Below, piece by piece: positions 41,934 to 52,712 of a stretch of 64,000 nt of DNA. Origin of the DNA: Symsagittifera roscoffensis (lineage: Eukaryota > Xenacoelomorpha > Acoela > Convolutidae); contig NC_087064.1 in assembly GCF_963678635.1 (NCBI RefSeq), positions 35,535,716-35,599,715 of the forward strand, read 5' to 3'. Within the stretch, counting starts at the first letter, position 1; the number at the start of each line of letters is the position of its first letter. Position numbers and translations under genes: made by a program. The notes beneath the pieces were generated by a model. The model worked only from the letters and a program-made list of their open reading frames with translations. It ran no database searches and was not told the origin of the DNA.

Positions 41934-42479
41934 TTCTATCAAAAGCGTTTTCAATGTCCAAAAAGGACATTTATAAAATTTTAAGGTTGAATTACTGCAA
42001 AAAACTAAAAGCGTGGTGGACAAATGACGTTGATGGAGATTGCATTAGTTTTAACTTGTATAGAAACACAGAAAATTCATAATTTTGTTGAAAAGATGGA
42101 GAGGAGATTTCAGAAAAGAAGAGTACTGCCAGACTTATCGACGATGTTTTTATTTAGAAGAGTTAACACAGATTGAGTGGTCGGTCAGGAAAAAAAACAA
42201 AAAAATGGAAGAGCCTATGAAACAAAAATTAAAGATAAGGAATATCATTTCGATTACTGTTTTGAATTTGGTACAAATACAAATTCTAGATTTGTCAGAA
42301 TATCTTTTAATCAATTATCCAAGTTTAAAAGACTTCCAATTGTTTATAAAACAATATACCAAAAAGAAAGTGATAAAATTGTATATTTTGGTTATTTTTT
42401 TTTTCACTGGTTAGAAATAGAACAAATCGAAAAAGTTTTGACCGTAATTTCAAAATTTGAATTGAGTATCAAAAAATAG
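41934..42479 (+). pseudogene. Gene A second exon-like block, right arm
   Basis: GTACATTTCAG is followed by GKIFLSKAFSMSKKDIYKILRLNY and WWTNDVDGDCISFN. A stop near 42,080 and later shifts break it before FHWLEIEQIEKVLTV. It matches 36,336-36,866 of the left arm. Confidence 0.5.
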
Positions 42480-43060
42480 TACAAACTAGAGAAAAAAATC
42501 TTACTTTGGTGTCAATTGTATTTGTCAGTATCTTAAAAACTTCAATAAAACTGGTTCTGGTTGATTGGGAAGTTTCAAAAACATATTTTGGTTCTGATCT
42601 ACAAAATACTTAAAAATCTGTGAATACTTCTTTCTGATTGGTTATTACCACAAAAATTACCTTTGAAGGAAAGCTCGATTGTTTGATATCAAAATAATGA
42701 AAAATCTATGAGAAATGAAGCTCAATTCTGATTGGTTGACTTTAAACTTGTTGAACATTCCATGACCATTGAAACTCGATTCTGATTGGTTGATATCAAA
42801 AAAGATAAAAATTTACTTATAAGAAATGCTCGATTCTGATTGATTGATACTATTGAAACTCTATGGATGATTTTCATTTCAGCTAGGCTAAATAGCATAT
42901 CCTTTCTGATTTTCTTTCAAGTTAAAATCAATTGGTTAAAAAAATTGCAGTTTTTTTTCTTTTATTCATTTTTCAAGGCTATTCAACTCTTCTTATTTAA
43001 AAGCTTGGGACTTTCCGAATCTCCCATTTATTCTCAGCTTCTTTTTTTACTTATTGAGAT

Positions 43061-43300
43061 GCCGTCACTGAATAGAAACGAAAGAGTTGCATGTTTTGAA
43101 TATGGCAGAGAATACACACGTAAAAGCGCATCAAGACATCTTAAGCACTGTGGCGTTTTAAAGTGTTCCAATTGTAACTTTTATACATAAAGCAGCGAGG
43201 AACTCTTCAATCACTTCAAGAAGAAGCTTTGTCAACATAATGACAAAATATGTGCTCAACAGTCTCGAAAACACTCCTTGATAAGGTAAATTATATACGT
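43061..43300 (+). pseudogene. Zinc-finger exon, right arm (premature stop)
   Basis: The ATG at 43,061 gives MPSLNRNERVACFEYGREYTR, in which the first Cys of the left-arm motif has become Tyr. A TAA appears at about 43,188 after NFYT, where the left arm has TATCGC. The remaining finger sequence (SSEELFNHFKKKLCQH) is still recognisable downstream. Confidence 0.55.
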
Positions 43301-43859
43301 TTTTAATAAAAAAAAACCTAGGCGAAAATACTTTGAACAAAAACTTTTACTGAATCTGAAAATCTTTTATCTACACTAAAAACTGCATTGGTTGCATGCT
43401 TGCGGAGATTCTGTTGTGATAACTTTGTAGTAAAAGTGAACAACATGTGCAAAAGATTGCTTAAGTTTGTGTTGAAATTTTGTAAAAAAAAAACTGAATA
43501 TTTATAAAACATCGACTAATTGAAATGTTGTGCCTAGTTGACATTTTGAAGTTTTCCCTGTTTAGTTATTGTAAAAGTGATTTTAGAGCACTGCGTTATT
43601 AAGCAATTATGAGGGGTTGATTTATTAAGAATAATAGTTTTTATCTGTTTTTTTGACGATTTCAGTAAAAAAATTGATAACTAACCTGGAAAAGATGAAA
43701 ACATGGATGTTTGTGCTAACCTTTAAAAAATTTCAAGATAATAATGTACATCATTCTCAACACAAATTTTACTTTATTGTAGGAAATCAGATTTGAAACA
43801 ACAAAAGAAAATTATCAAGTTGAGAAAATCATTTAAAGACGTTTAGCAAAGGATTCATG

Positions 43860-46800
43860 CTTTCCATGGAAAGCTCAATCGTCTCTGCCTGCATCTCAGA
43901 AGATGCTAGAGTCCCATATGCTTTCTGCTTGAGGGTGGTGCCTTGCATCATGGTCTCCAGATAACTTTCCATGTCATTTTTGTCTTTCAGAGCCAATAAG
44001 TATCCTCTGGCCGAGTTTCTGTACTCCAACATCTCCATGTACCCACCGGCGGGTTCTTCTATTGATATAGTCTCCGACAGTGTCAGTCGATTATATTCCA
44101 CTGGGACTAGTTGTCCTACGACACATACCTTTCCGTGGTTTATGGGAGACGGTTTAAAGTCTTTTATGGTACTCTCCCCACATTGGCAGAGTATTTCCAT
44201 TTCCAATGTTGCTCTAGTCAGAGTGCGGTCACTCCGTTTGGATTTATAACTTGTTGATTTTATCCCTGCTATGAGAATGGGTGGCACCATCGCTACATCA
44301 GTCAACATTTGGTCTGTGCCAGGCAATCGATCATCACCTTGTCCCAAATCCATAGCTTCGTCGACTCGTTTTCGTTTCGCTGAGTTGAGAGCTTTTATCG
44401 AGATTTCAGAATCCACCTTAGTCTTTCCCGCTCTCCTCGGTATCACTTTGCTGCCTAGTTTCATCTCCATTTCATTAATCTTATCTTTCACTAATTTCGA
44501 TGGCATCGTTCCTTTCCTGGTTCTCGACAGATATACCACTTCTCCTTTATCTTCTTGATAGGAGAGTTTGCTTCACTTTCGCCAGTGGCTGAGTCGATAA
44601 ACAACTCACTCAATCTCCCTTCACACTCGTCGAGTTTGTCAAAGACTTCCCATATTAGTGGTCGGTTGAGACCTTCTTTCAAAATGGACTGGGTTCCGTA
44701 GCTCTGAATTACTGTCCAGACTTCTTCCATGAAGGCCACTCTGTCCAATCTACATCCCTGCCCATTATCTCCTTCTGATCTATCTTTGAGTTTGAGGGCC
44801 CTTGCTCTTCCGTTCTGACCCCTTCCGGAATTTTCAGTATGATTAGCCTGCCGGCTGATCAATCATCCTCCTCTCCATAGACTACTTTGATCTCCTCATA
44901 GCCGAAGGGTGCTAGGAAGGTTCTCGTCCGTAGCGTTCCTCCCACCATTAGCTCTGGTTTCACACTCGTCAAAATTAGGGAAGCCTCAGGTAATTCAGCT
45001 CTGCCTCTCTCTCATCCTCATAGGCGCCAAATTCAGTTCTGCCCATTTCGTGTCAAACGCTCCAGGCTTCGGACTCGCGGCATTACTTATTCGCTTTCTC
45101 TTCGCCTGATCCGTGTAAGCAAATCGCGTGTACTGTAACACTGGGGCATTCCTGCCCACAAAACACGGACCCATCCTTTCAGAGAATTTTGCTACCCTCA
45201 TTTCATTGGTCTCAAACACTCTCAGCCTAGGAGTTTGCACTACGTAGACTGCTCCGAGCAACATCCTTCTTATCAGAGGAAATTCAGGGATTTTCTACGG
45301 CAATTTCTTGTAATCACCCCAGCCTTTCGTCTCTTCTCTCACTTTATGGTATGCTGTAGTCAGACGAACAATTCTTGTTATCTCACCATTCATCTTGTCA
45401 TAGGGCCTTAGAATCCAGAGCTTTAGAAATACTTCAATGTGCCCTCTCTCCACTTCTCCCATACGATCACGAAAGTGATCGTCGAAGTTGACGACCGTCA
45501 TTTCTGAATCTGCTATCTTTCCAAACAACAGATCTTCGCTCATGAGTTCTCGCAATACATGCTGCTCATACCAATTAAGCACACTCCCGTCCACTGCTGA
45601 TATGAGGTTCAGGTGCAGCACCGAGCTCCTGTCTGCTTCCACCTTAACATCAGGGAACGCAAACGTGACTGCTTGTCCATAGATTACCGTCACAAACTCC
45701 GTGGCTCCTCTGATCAACGCTAAGTTTTCTGCTCCAAACGTCACGAACAAGGCTAGTATTTCGACGATTGATATTTCCACTACTGCTTGGAGGATTTTTT
45801 TTCTCAAATATCGAGAGAGTTTTGGGTAAACTTTTGCAAAGAAGGACGCGGTCCATCCGGCTCCTAGCCCTTCCAGCATGCTATCAGTCCGTTCAAAGCC
45901 TTCTTCTCCCTTCACCTTCTGAGTCCAGAAAGTTTCCAGGGTAACTTGGTACACTCTGTTTACAAACTCGGCTGCCTTCTCTTCGGCATTTTGCCTAGGT
46001 TCACCACCTTCACTAGATAGGCATTGATCTTCCTGATCATCATTGGGCCTTGCTCAAAAGCATCCGCACCCAATGACGCTACTCGAGGAGTTAGGTGTAG
46101 CCACTGGTTAGCCTCTGGCTTGGTTCTCAAAACCATCGCTTCCAAGTGAGCTCTGGTATCCTTGGAGTTCTTTCTTCTCTCTCCTTCCTCCTTTATGTCC
46201 ATTCCTCGTAACCATAAGTCATTCGACATTGCCACAATTACTCGATGGTCGTCATCTGTTCCTGGCTTCAACTTGAGCTGTCGGCTGAAGTTGGACAGTT
46301 CCAACCCCAGCACTTCATCCAACACTAGCACGTGTAGTGAATGGTCCTTGAATCCTCTCATCGCATTCGAGATATCCGACCACACCGCAGGTAGTTCAGC
46401 CCTGAGTGAACTCAGATTCACATTTCTATCTCGCGATTTGAGGCCGATATGATCACATCATATTTCCTTTCCGAGAGCAAAGCCACAATCGCATACACGA
46501 ACTTTAGTCCATCCGGGAGATGTGCATACCCCGGAGACAGCGCGAACACGGCTCTCGGTGTTATCTTGGTGAAGGAACCTTCTTTCAGGGTGTCTACTAC
46601 TTCACCCATTGATTCGAGGATATCCTTTATAGCTGGCCATGCAGCGGCTTTGGCTGTCGTAGGCTCTCAGAGTCTGCTCAGGAAACCTCTGCTGTGTAGA
46701 TGTTCATTGATGCCAGCAAACACAATCGTGATTGGGTTCATATCCGTCTGCCTTTGCACTCCGATCGCCATCGACACGGATTGTGTTAGATCCAGGTCGA

Positions 46801-47640
46801 CCGCTGCCAACATTATTACATCAGGCCAAAACGGAGACTTGGAGGTATGTACGAAGTCTGAGTTCGCGACTATCATGACTCTGGCCTTCCTCATTTCCGC
46901 CTTGTCGTATGCAGCAAAGATGGTTTCGTCTTTCTTTATCGCCTGCAACCCACCGTATCTCTGAGCATCACCTTCCTGATTCACTTGTTTCGGGTATGCT
47001 CTTTCTTTCACATGGACTTGGGTGCTTTCACCTGCCTGAACATCTTCACATGTTGTCCAATCGGCGCCCTCGTTATCAGGAATCTTCCAGGTTTCTCTTC
47101 TCGATTTCCTTCATCGTGATTCAGTTTCACGTCTTGTAACGGTCTTGCATTCACTGGACCCCTTGTATTGTTCGAGGGCAGTCCCTCTAGGTCGGCAAAC
47201 CTCAAGGCACTTGTAGAGCTGAAATTTATGCCAGCAGCTATCAACCAGTCCACTCCTGTTATCGAGTGCAATCCGCTGACAGATAACCTCGCTCCATTCA
47301 GCATCCTCATGACATCTGCTGCAAAACTCACCGTCTGAAGATTCAGTTTCAACAGATCATCCTTATACATGCGCCAGGGAGAAGGTAATGGCCTCGACCA
47401 CATCAGAGAGCTCCTGCTTGGGCGTCGCTCCTCTCGACTGGTGCTCGTCGTCTCTGATCTCGTATCCGATCTAGAGGTGCTGGTCGTTTCCGCTGTCAAG
47501 TTGACAGGCCCTAGCCTTCGTCTAGGATTTATGGTTCTTCTCAAGGGCGCTTCCCCCAATCGATCTTGTACATCAGTTCTGTGCCCGGGTTCGCTGGAGC
47601 TTTGCGGCTTATAGATGGTCACGGCTGGGACCGCTCCCAA
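43860..47640 (-). pseudogene. ORF3 N-terminal 60 percent of copy 3, truncated by the palindrome
   Basis: Consecutive broken frames match copy 1 ORF3. First come a Ser/Arg-rich linker and the NTRGPVNARPLQDV and HVKMFRQVKAP segment (47,008-47,640). The SGNH-like domain follows, with VMIVANSDF and FAGINEHLHSRG (46,670-46,960), then FALSPGYAHLPDG, LVLDEVLGLELS and the middle region, with the basic cluster SAKRKRVDEA at about 44,365. It stops matching at ELSMES, right at 43,860. Confidence 0.88.
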
Positions 47641-48672
47641 GCGTGTTTCCAGGTTGGAGGCACAAACGTTGAGATTGCTGGTTTGTTCGGTGTCTCTTCC
47701 TTCTTCAGCACTCCCGTGTCAAAGAGTTCTACTTCCATTTCATCTAGTCGCTCTTGGAAGACTCTGTTCAACCAAGCTTGTCCCTCGATGCTGTCAAAGT
47801 GGATGCCGTCAGTAGTCATTCTCGCCTGATCCATAGCCCTCAGCTCATGCACAATATCCATAAGGATCATCCTTCCGGCATTCCGACCCGCGATGTTCCT
47901 CAGGATGTTGTTCCACCTGATTACTCCTTCATTATGTCTCCTCCCTGCCGCTGTCAACATCTTCGTACTCATTGGTGCAGTGCAGACGGTCAGTACCGCG
48001 TAGTTGAACTTCTGCCAGAGAGTAGTAAATAGGCACACCATCATCGATTCTCACAGTGCCTCTTCCTCATCTGAGCTTCTCGAGATGTTGTTCCTCCCTA
48101 ATAGGATCATCACGTGAGGGATTCTCACTAGGTTCATCAGCTTCACCATCCAAAATACTTGGGCTATCGTTGCTCCTCCAAACGCCATCACTGTGGTGAT
48201 CCAGGAAGTCCTCAAGTTTTGGAGCACTCTGACCAAGCTGTCTCCCAGTATCAGATGTGATGTCCCCAGTGGTGGTTACTGCAGGTTTACTGCTGGGTTT
48301 CAGGTCACTCGATTGAAGCAGGCTCTCGGATCCGTATCCGGAACTCCTGTGAAGTTGTACTTCAAATGATTGTTCTTCTGTACATCAACCACTCGGGACA
48401 CTTTCTTTGCCGGCATCCCTCGGATTTTCCTGTCTGGGATCTTAAAGCTCCTCGTTTGTAACGTTGCCTCGCTAACTTCCTCTGTGGTCATCGCGTCTTG
48501 GGAGAGTTGCACTCTGCCCGTGTCGTCGATTGTTCCATAGGGTGCAGTCACCCCGGAACCTGGCGCATTCTTGTTGGCCACTGGTCGTCCAGCAGTCTCT
48601 ATCAGCTTCCTCATCGCCTGATCCACGATTGGGTCACCTAAGGTATCACTCGGGTCCAGGATTGTCACTCAA
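47620..48672 (-). pseudogene. ORF2 C-terminal half with complete SGNH/GDSL domain (copy 3, broken)
   Basis: The segment begins at VTILDPSDT, matching residue about 290 of copy 1 ORF2. After PRACFNRVT a TGA replaces the Trp codon of copy 1, and a second stop follows. It then shows all SGNH blocks: LILGDSLVRV (Ser codon about 48,237), AFGGAT, LLGRNN and TDGIHFD (block V DxxH, about 47,800-47,815). A single in-frame TGA at about 48,051 divides blocks III and V. The catalytic Ser, Asp and His and the oxyanion Asn are all still encoded. The frame ends in WERSQP, and ORF3 continues in an overlapping frame (AVTIYKPQ). Confidence 0.87.
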
Positions 48673-51600
48673 CCAGTATCACTAAGCGAATTTAAATTTC
48701 TCATTCTAAAAATTGCTACTACTGCTTGTCCCGGCTGTAGTTTTACTTTTTACCTTTTTTTCGTCTGTTATTTTTCTATTAATTGGTTTCTTAACATACT
48801 TTCAATCCGGGTTCCTAATCCTTATTAGACCGTTGTTCAAGTCAATCATCGCGCCAAAATTCCTGACAAAATCTCTGCTCAAGATGAATTGGTCGGCGTC
48901 GTCCAAATTCTTTTCCACCAGGAAGCTCATCCAAAGATCCCGTCCTCCCATGTGGAAGACCGTTATTGGCGTTTTTCGGCTACGTAAATCGCTCCTCGAT
49001 TGGCTGCAGCCAGTCGGAGACTCGTCGGAATTAGATCTTCCCTCGAGGAGCCCATTCTTTCCCAAGTCTTTATCGGTATCACACTCACTATCGCTCCTGT
49101 GTCCAGAAGCCCTGTGACTCCGATTTTCTTTCCGTTGGTGTCGAGCAGATGTGCAGTCACATCTGCTTCGTACCCAATGTGTACTGCGTCTTGCTCCATC
49201 ATGGCGTCATGGCCTATCCTGAGTTCGTCTTCACCCAGATACATCTGCCCTATCTGGTCACAGTCTGTTGTCACATATGTCCCCAGTGTAGATACTGATT
49301 CCATCTACGTTCAGCATCACCTGATACGGTCCATAGACTTCCTTGTAGCGCCCATGTTGAGGGCCACCCGTTGATAGTAGTGCTCGCACAGTTCTCGACT
49401 CATTGCGTGGCTCCAACTGACTCAGATAATGTGCATATGTGTCCAAATGCATCAAAATGAACTCTGATGGTTCACTCAGATTTCTGATTCTGATGTCCTG
49501 CTGCCGAGATAATTGACTGTATTTTGCTTCCTTGTGGCACCATACCGAACCTCTGCCCGGAGATCTCATTAAGTTTCATGCTCAAACTACTTAGTGCTCT
49601 TGTTTCTTCTGCTGCCTTGAAGGTATTCAGCTTCTCCTGTAGTTTCTCATTTTCCAGTTCGAGCTTCACTTTTTGCTCGATCTCTTTCATTACCAGTTCC
49701 TGTTACACTATATTTAGAGCATACCTCGCGGCTGCCCTATAATCAATCTTGAAGTCATCCGCCGCAGTCACCGGTTCCGGTTCACATGTCTCTTCTGTTA
49801 CCGCTTGCATCTTCTTCAGTGCCAACTCTTGCGGTTTTTCTTTTCAGCCCGCCTCCGCCTCACTCAATAGGCAAGCCTTGCTGGCTTTCACACCCGATAA
49901 AACTTCTCCATGCCTTGGATGCTTGATGTCTGCTACAGCATCCCAGAATTGCGGACAATCCTTTTTAAAATGGCCTTCCAAGTTGCCTAAGAAACACCTC
50001 GGGCCGAATTTTGCAATTACTCATCTCATGAAATCTTCATGGTCGACTTCTGACGCATCTTCGTCCTCGAGGCTAAAGCCTATTGCTTTCATTCCCTGTT
50101 TGTAAGTTGGGCATGCTGACACATGATGGTCCGTCGAACTGCAATTTGCACAAAAGCGCCTCTTGTCCATATTGTCTCTCGGTTTATACCAGTTGTTCCC
50201 TTGGTTTGCTGGTCCGTCGTTAAAATTGCCATAATTGTTCTTGTAATATCTAGATCTTGATGGAGGCTTCAGCAAAAGATATTCCTTTGACTTGAGTCTC
50301 AATTCCTCTGGTGTTGGCGCATTGGTTGAGAGTGGTGTGTAATGTGTTGCTAACTTTGTTCGAAGTTCATCATTCTTCACACCATCGATGAATTTTGAGG
50401 CTACTGCCAAGTTCATCCTCCTGTTCGACTGGTCCGGTTGGCTGCGCTTTCTTAGCATCTCCAAATCGTCTGGAAATTTGTCTATCGTCTCATCTTCTCG
50501 TTGCCTCCGTTTCTCGAAGCTCATCTTTGCCTGGTGCCCCTGCACCCCTGATCCAAAACGATTTAACAAGATTTCAACAATTTTCTCAGTTGTGTCCCGC
50601 TGGTATTGCTTTTTGGCCATCACACAGTTTAGGACTGTCCCTTCCAAGTAACTGGTAAGCGCACTGCATTGTTGCCTTTCTGACAAGTCCTCTTCCTCAA
50701 AATGCAGTTTCATCACTTCTATCCAGGTATCAATACAGCCATCAGATTCGTCTTTGTAGCATCCTGGTTTCTTAAAGACTCTTCTGGACTTTTCACTACG
50801 CTCACTGGTTCTAGATAACCTCGTAAGGAATGTCTCCAAAGACCTGTTTAGGGGTTCAAAGGCTGTCGCCATTGCTGCAGCATCTCTTGAATGCCCCGCC
50901 TGAGTATCATCGCCCCCTGATGAGGGTTCTGTATTTGGTACATCCCTTCTATCCGAATCGCCGGGATTGTTTCTTCCTTGGGTCGCATGACTCATCCCTG
51001 GGCTTGCATGACTGCTGTTCCTGCAATCACCTCTCCCAGTCGCATGTGTGCCTTGCGTCGGTCGTTCGTTTGAAGTCTGTCTATTGCCAGTTGAACTTCC
51101 TCTGATGTTTGGGCCCCATGTTCTATTATCCCCTGTTGTATAGCCTGCTGAACTGCCCCTACTTCTAGTGGATCCGTATGTTCTTCTCCTATTCTGTTGG
51201 TCATTGAAGTTCACCCTCGGCTCCCTGCTGGGACCTCCCGAGTTCGGTTACCCTTCTCTTGCTCCACTCCTGCTGCCTGGTAGCCCGTCCAACCTGTCCA
51301 TAATAGCCTGAGTTCGCCTCTCCATCATGGCATCTATCTTTGTGTCAAGAGTCCCAAGAGACTGCTCTTGCTGAGTTCTCAAATTCTCCATGTCGTCTCT
51401 TAATCGTAACTCTCTCTGTTCCGCTTCTCATGTCATTCGCGACAATTTCTTCGCTATGTGTTCATCCGTTCTTTCCTTCAAGCGTTTTTTGCTTCTACCA
51501 ACTTCTTGTCTATTGCGGCTTATTTCTTCCCGCAGACTTTCTTTTTCAACGTGGACTGCTCTCTCTAGTTCACTCATTCTTATGGACATCTGTTCATTTT

Positions 51601-52561
51601 GCTCTCCTATACTGCCCACTATGTTGTTCAAGGCTTCTTCAATTGATGATCCGTTATCCACTAGTGGCGTCACAAGTGGCGGTGTCACCCTGTCGATCCC
51701 AGGTAGCTTGGTGCTGGTCGAGTTTCGGGCTTTGATTATCTGCCTCGACGTCTTTTCAATATCCACCTCTGGATCCGCCGGTGCGTTGCTTAGCCCTGTG
51801 TTTCTATTCTCCCCAGTTCGCATTTCCGAATTCGTCATACTTACAAAATCTCTTGACTGGCCTGATGTGTTTGTGGTTTTGCTTATTGTCCTCACCATAC
51901 CAAATTGGTCAATGGTACCAGTCCCTCTGTCGGTGTATGCTTCATTCTCCTGAGTCGAACTATTGAGGCTGACTTGAGATCCAAAGGCAGCCTGCTCTTC
52001 ATCACCCTCTTCTTCTTTCTGGGATTCACCTTCATCGCCTGTACCCACTCCCATGGTGAATGGAAAGATGTTTCCAAAAGTGTTCTTCACTCTTTCTGAA
52101 AACGATGAGGACGTTGACTGTTTCTCCGTCACGCCTGCCATCATGGTGTTGTCTGTGGGAGATCTTCTAGTTGCCACATTTTCAGTAGAGATGTCGGACA
52201 GTTCCGACATCTCCTTTCGGTCCAGTGTCCCGGTAGAAGTGGCAAAATCTTGGCCTTGCTCTACCGGAGTAGATTCACTCGCCAGCCTGCTGTTTCCTAT
52301 CTTCTCCAGTCCATGTATTTCCTGGTTCTCATCCATGGCCTGGTCCGGATGTACCTCCACTTCTAGCATTGCCTTTTGCTCTTCTGAGGACTTTTGACTC
52401 CTGGTTTCAACCATTTTGCCTGAAACCGTCTCCCCTTTGTCGGTCCGGGTTTGTGTGATCCTTTCCACAAAAGGGTCGGTCATTGATCTTCTCTGTTTCT
52501 CAGGTATGAATTTCCTGGAGCTATCACCTAGTTTAGGTATCCTTGACTTGTCTAGACTCAT
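48673..52561 (-). pseudogene. gag-protease of copy 3
   Basis: The ATG at 52,561 (MSLDKSRIPKLGD) matches copy 1's Gag start. The frame is held for over 2.8 kb with in-frame stops near 51,428, 51,251, 50,020 and others. It shows a coiled coil, the capsid-like helical region (CYKDESDGCIDTWIEVMKLH), one intact zinc knuckle (CANCSSTDHHVSAC), and a second knuckle with its second Cys replaced by Gly (CFLGNLEGHFKKDC). Downstream, in shifted frames, lie the protease (LLDTGAIVSVIP, about 49,103) and the flap region. The sequence ends abruptly after RMRNLNSLSDTG at about 48,673, where ORF2 sequence begins. Confidence 0.88.
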
Positions 52562-52712
52562 ATTCAATTTACCACTTCTTACTGCCTATACACTCAATTC
52601 GATTGCTAGTGTCCTTTTGATCTGACTACTGATAATAATAACACAACACAATAAATTCCAAAAGTTTCAATTAAATAGTGACCACGAGTCCTTGTATTCT
52701 GTGGATGAACCA

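Larger units (their letters stand above)
34980..43859. mobile_element. Giant inverted-repeat (foldback/palindrome) element, 8.9 kb
   Basis: The sequence from 34,980 rightwards is the reverse complement, with indels and substitutions, of the sequence from 43,859 leftwards. Matching landmarks include the outer ends (CATGAATCCTTTGCTAAAC against GTTTAGCAAAGGATTCATG), the MYSRKDT frame (37,891 and 40,884), the MPSLNRNERV frame (35,780 and 43,061) and the inner ends (GAGAGTT...GAACGCCGAGCTG and its complement). Arms of about 4.2 and 4.3 kb flank a 353-bp spacer. No target duplication and no recognisable transposase were seen. It may be a foldback or long-TIR DNA transposon, or an inverted duplication of a gene-bearing segment. 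Confidence 0.88.
39552..43859 (-). repeat. Right arm of the giant palindrome
   Basis: About 4,308 bp, reverse-complementary to the left arm with numerous small differences. It abuts the broken end of copy 3 ORF3 at 43,859/43,860. Around 40,918-40,965 a short stretch (GACACTAGTCCCAATTATA...) is duplicated relative to the left arm. Confidence 0.88.

Noticed and set aside
34980-43859. Polinton/Maverick element
   Set aside because: Long inverted repeats are present, but no DNA polymerase B, retroviral-type integrase, ATPase or capsid frame is visible.
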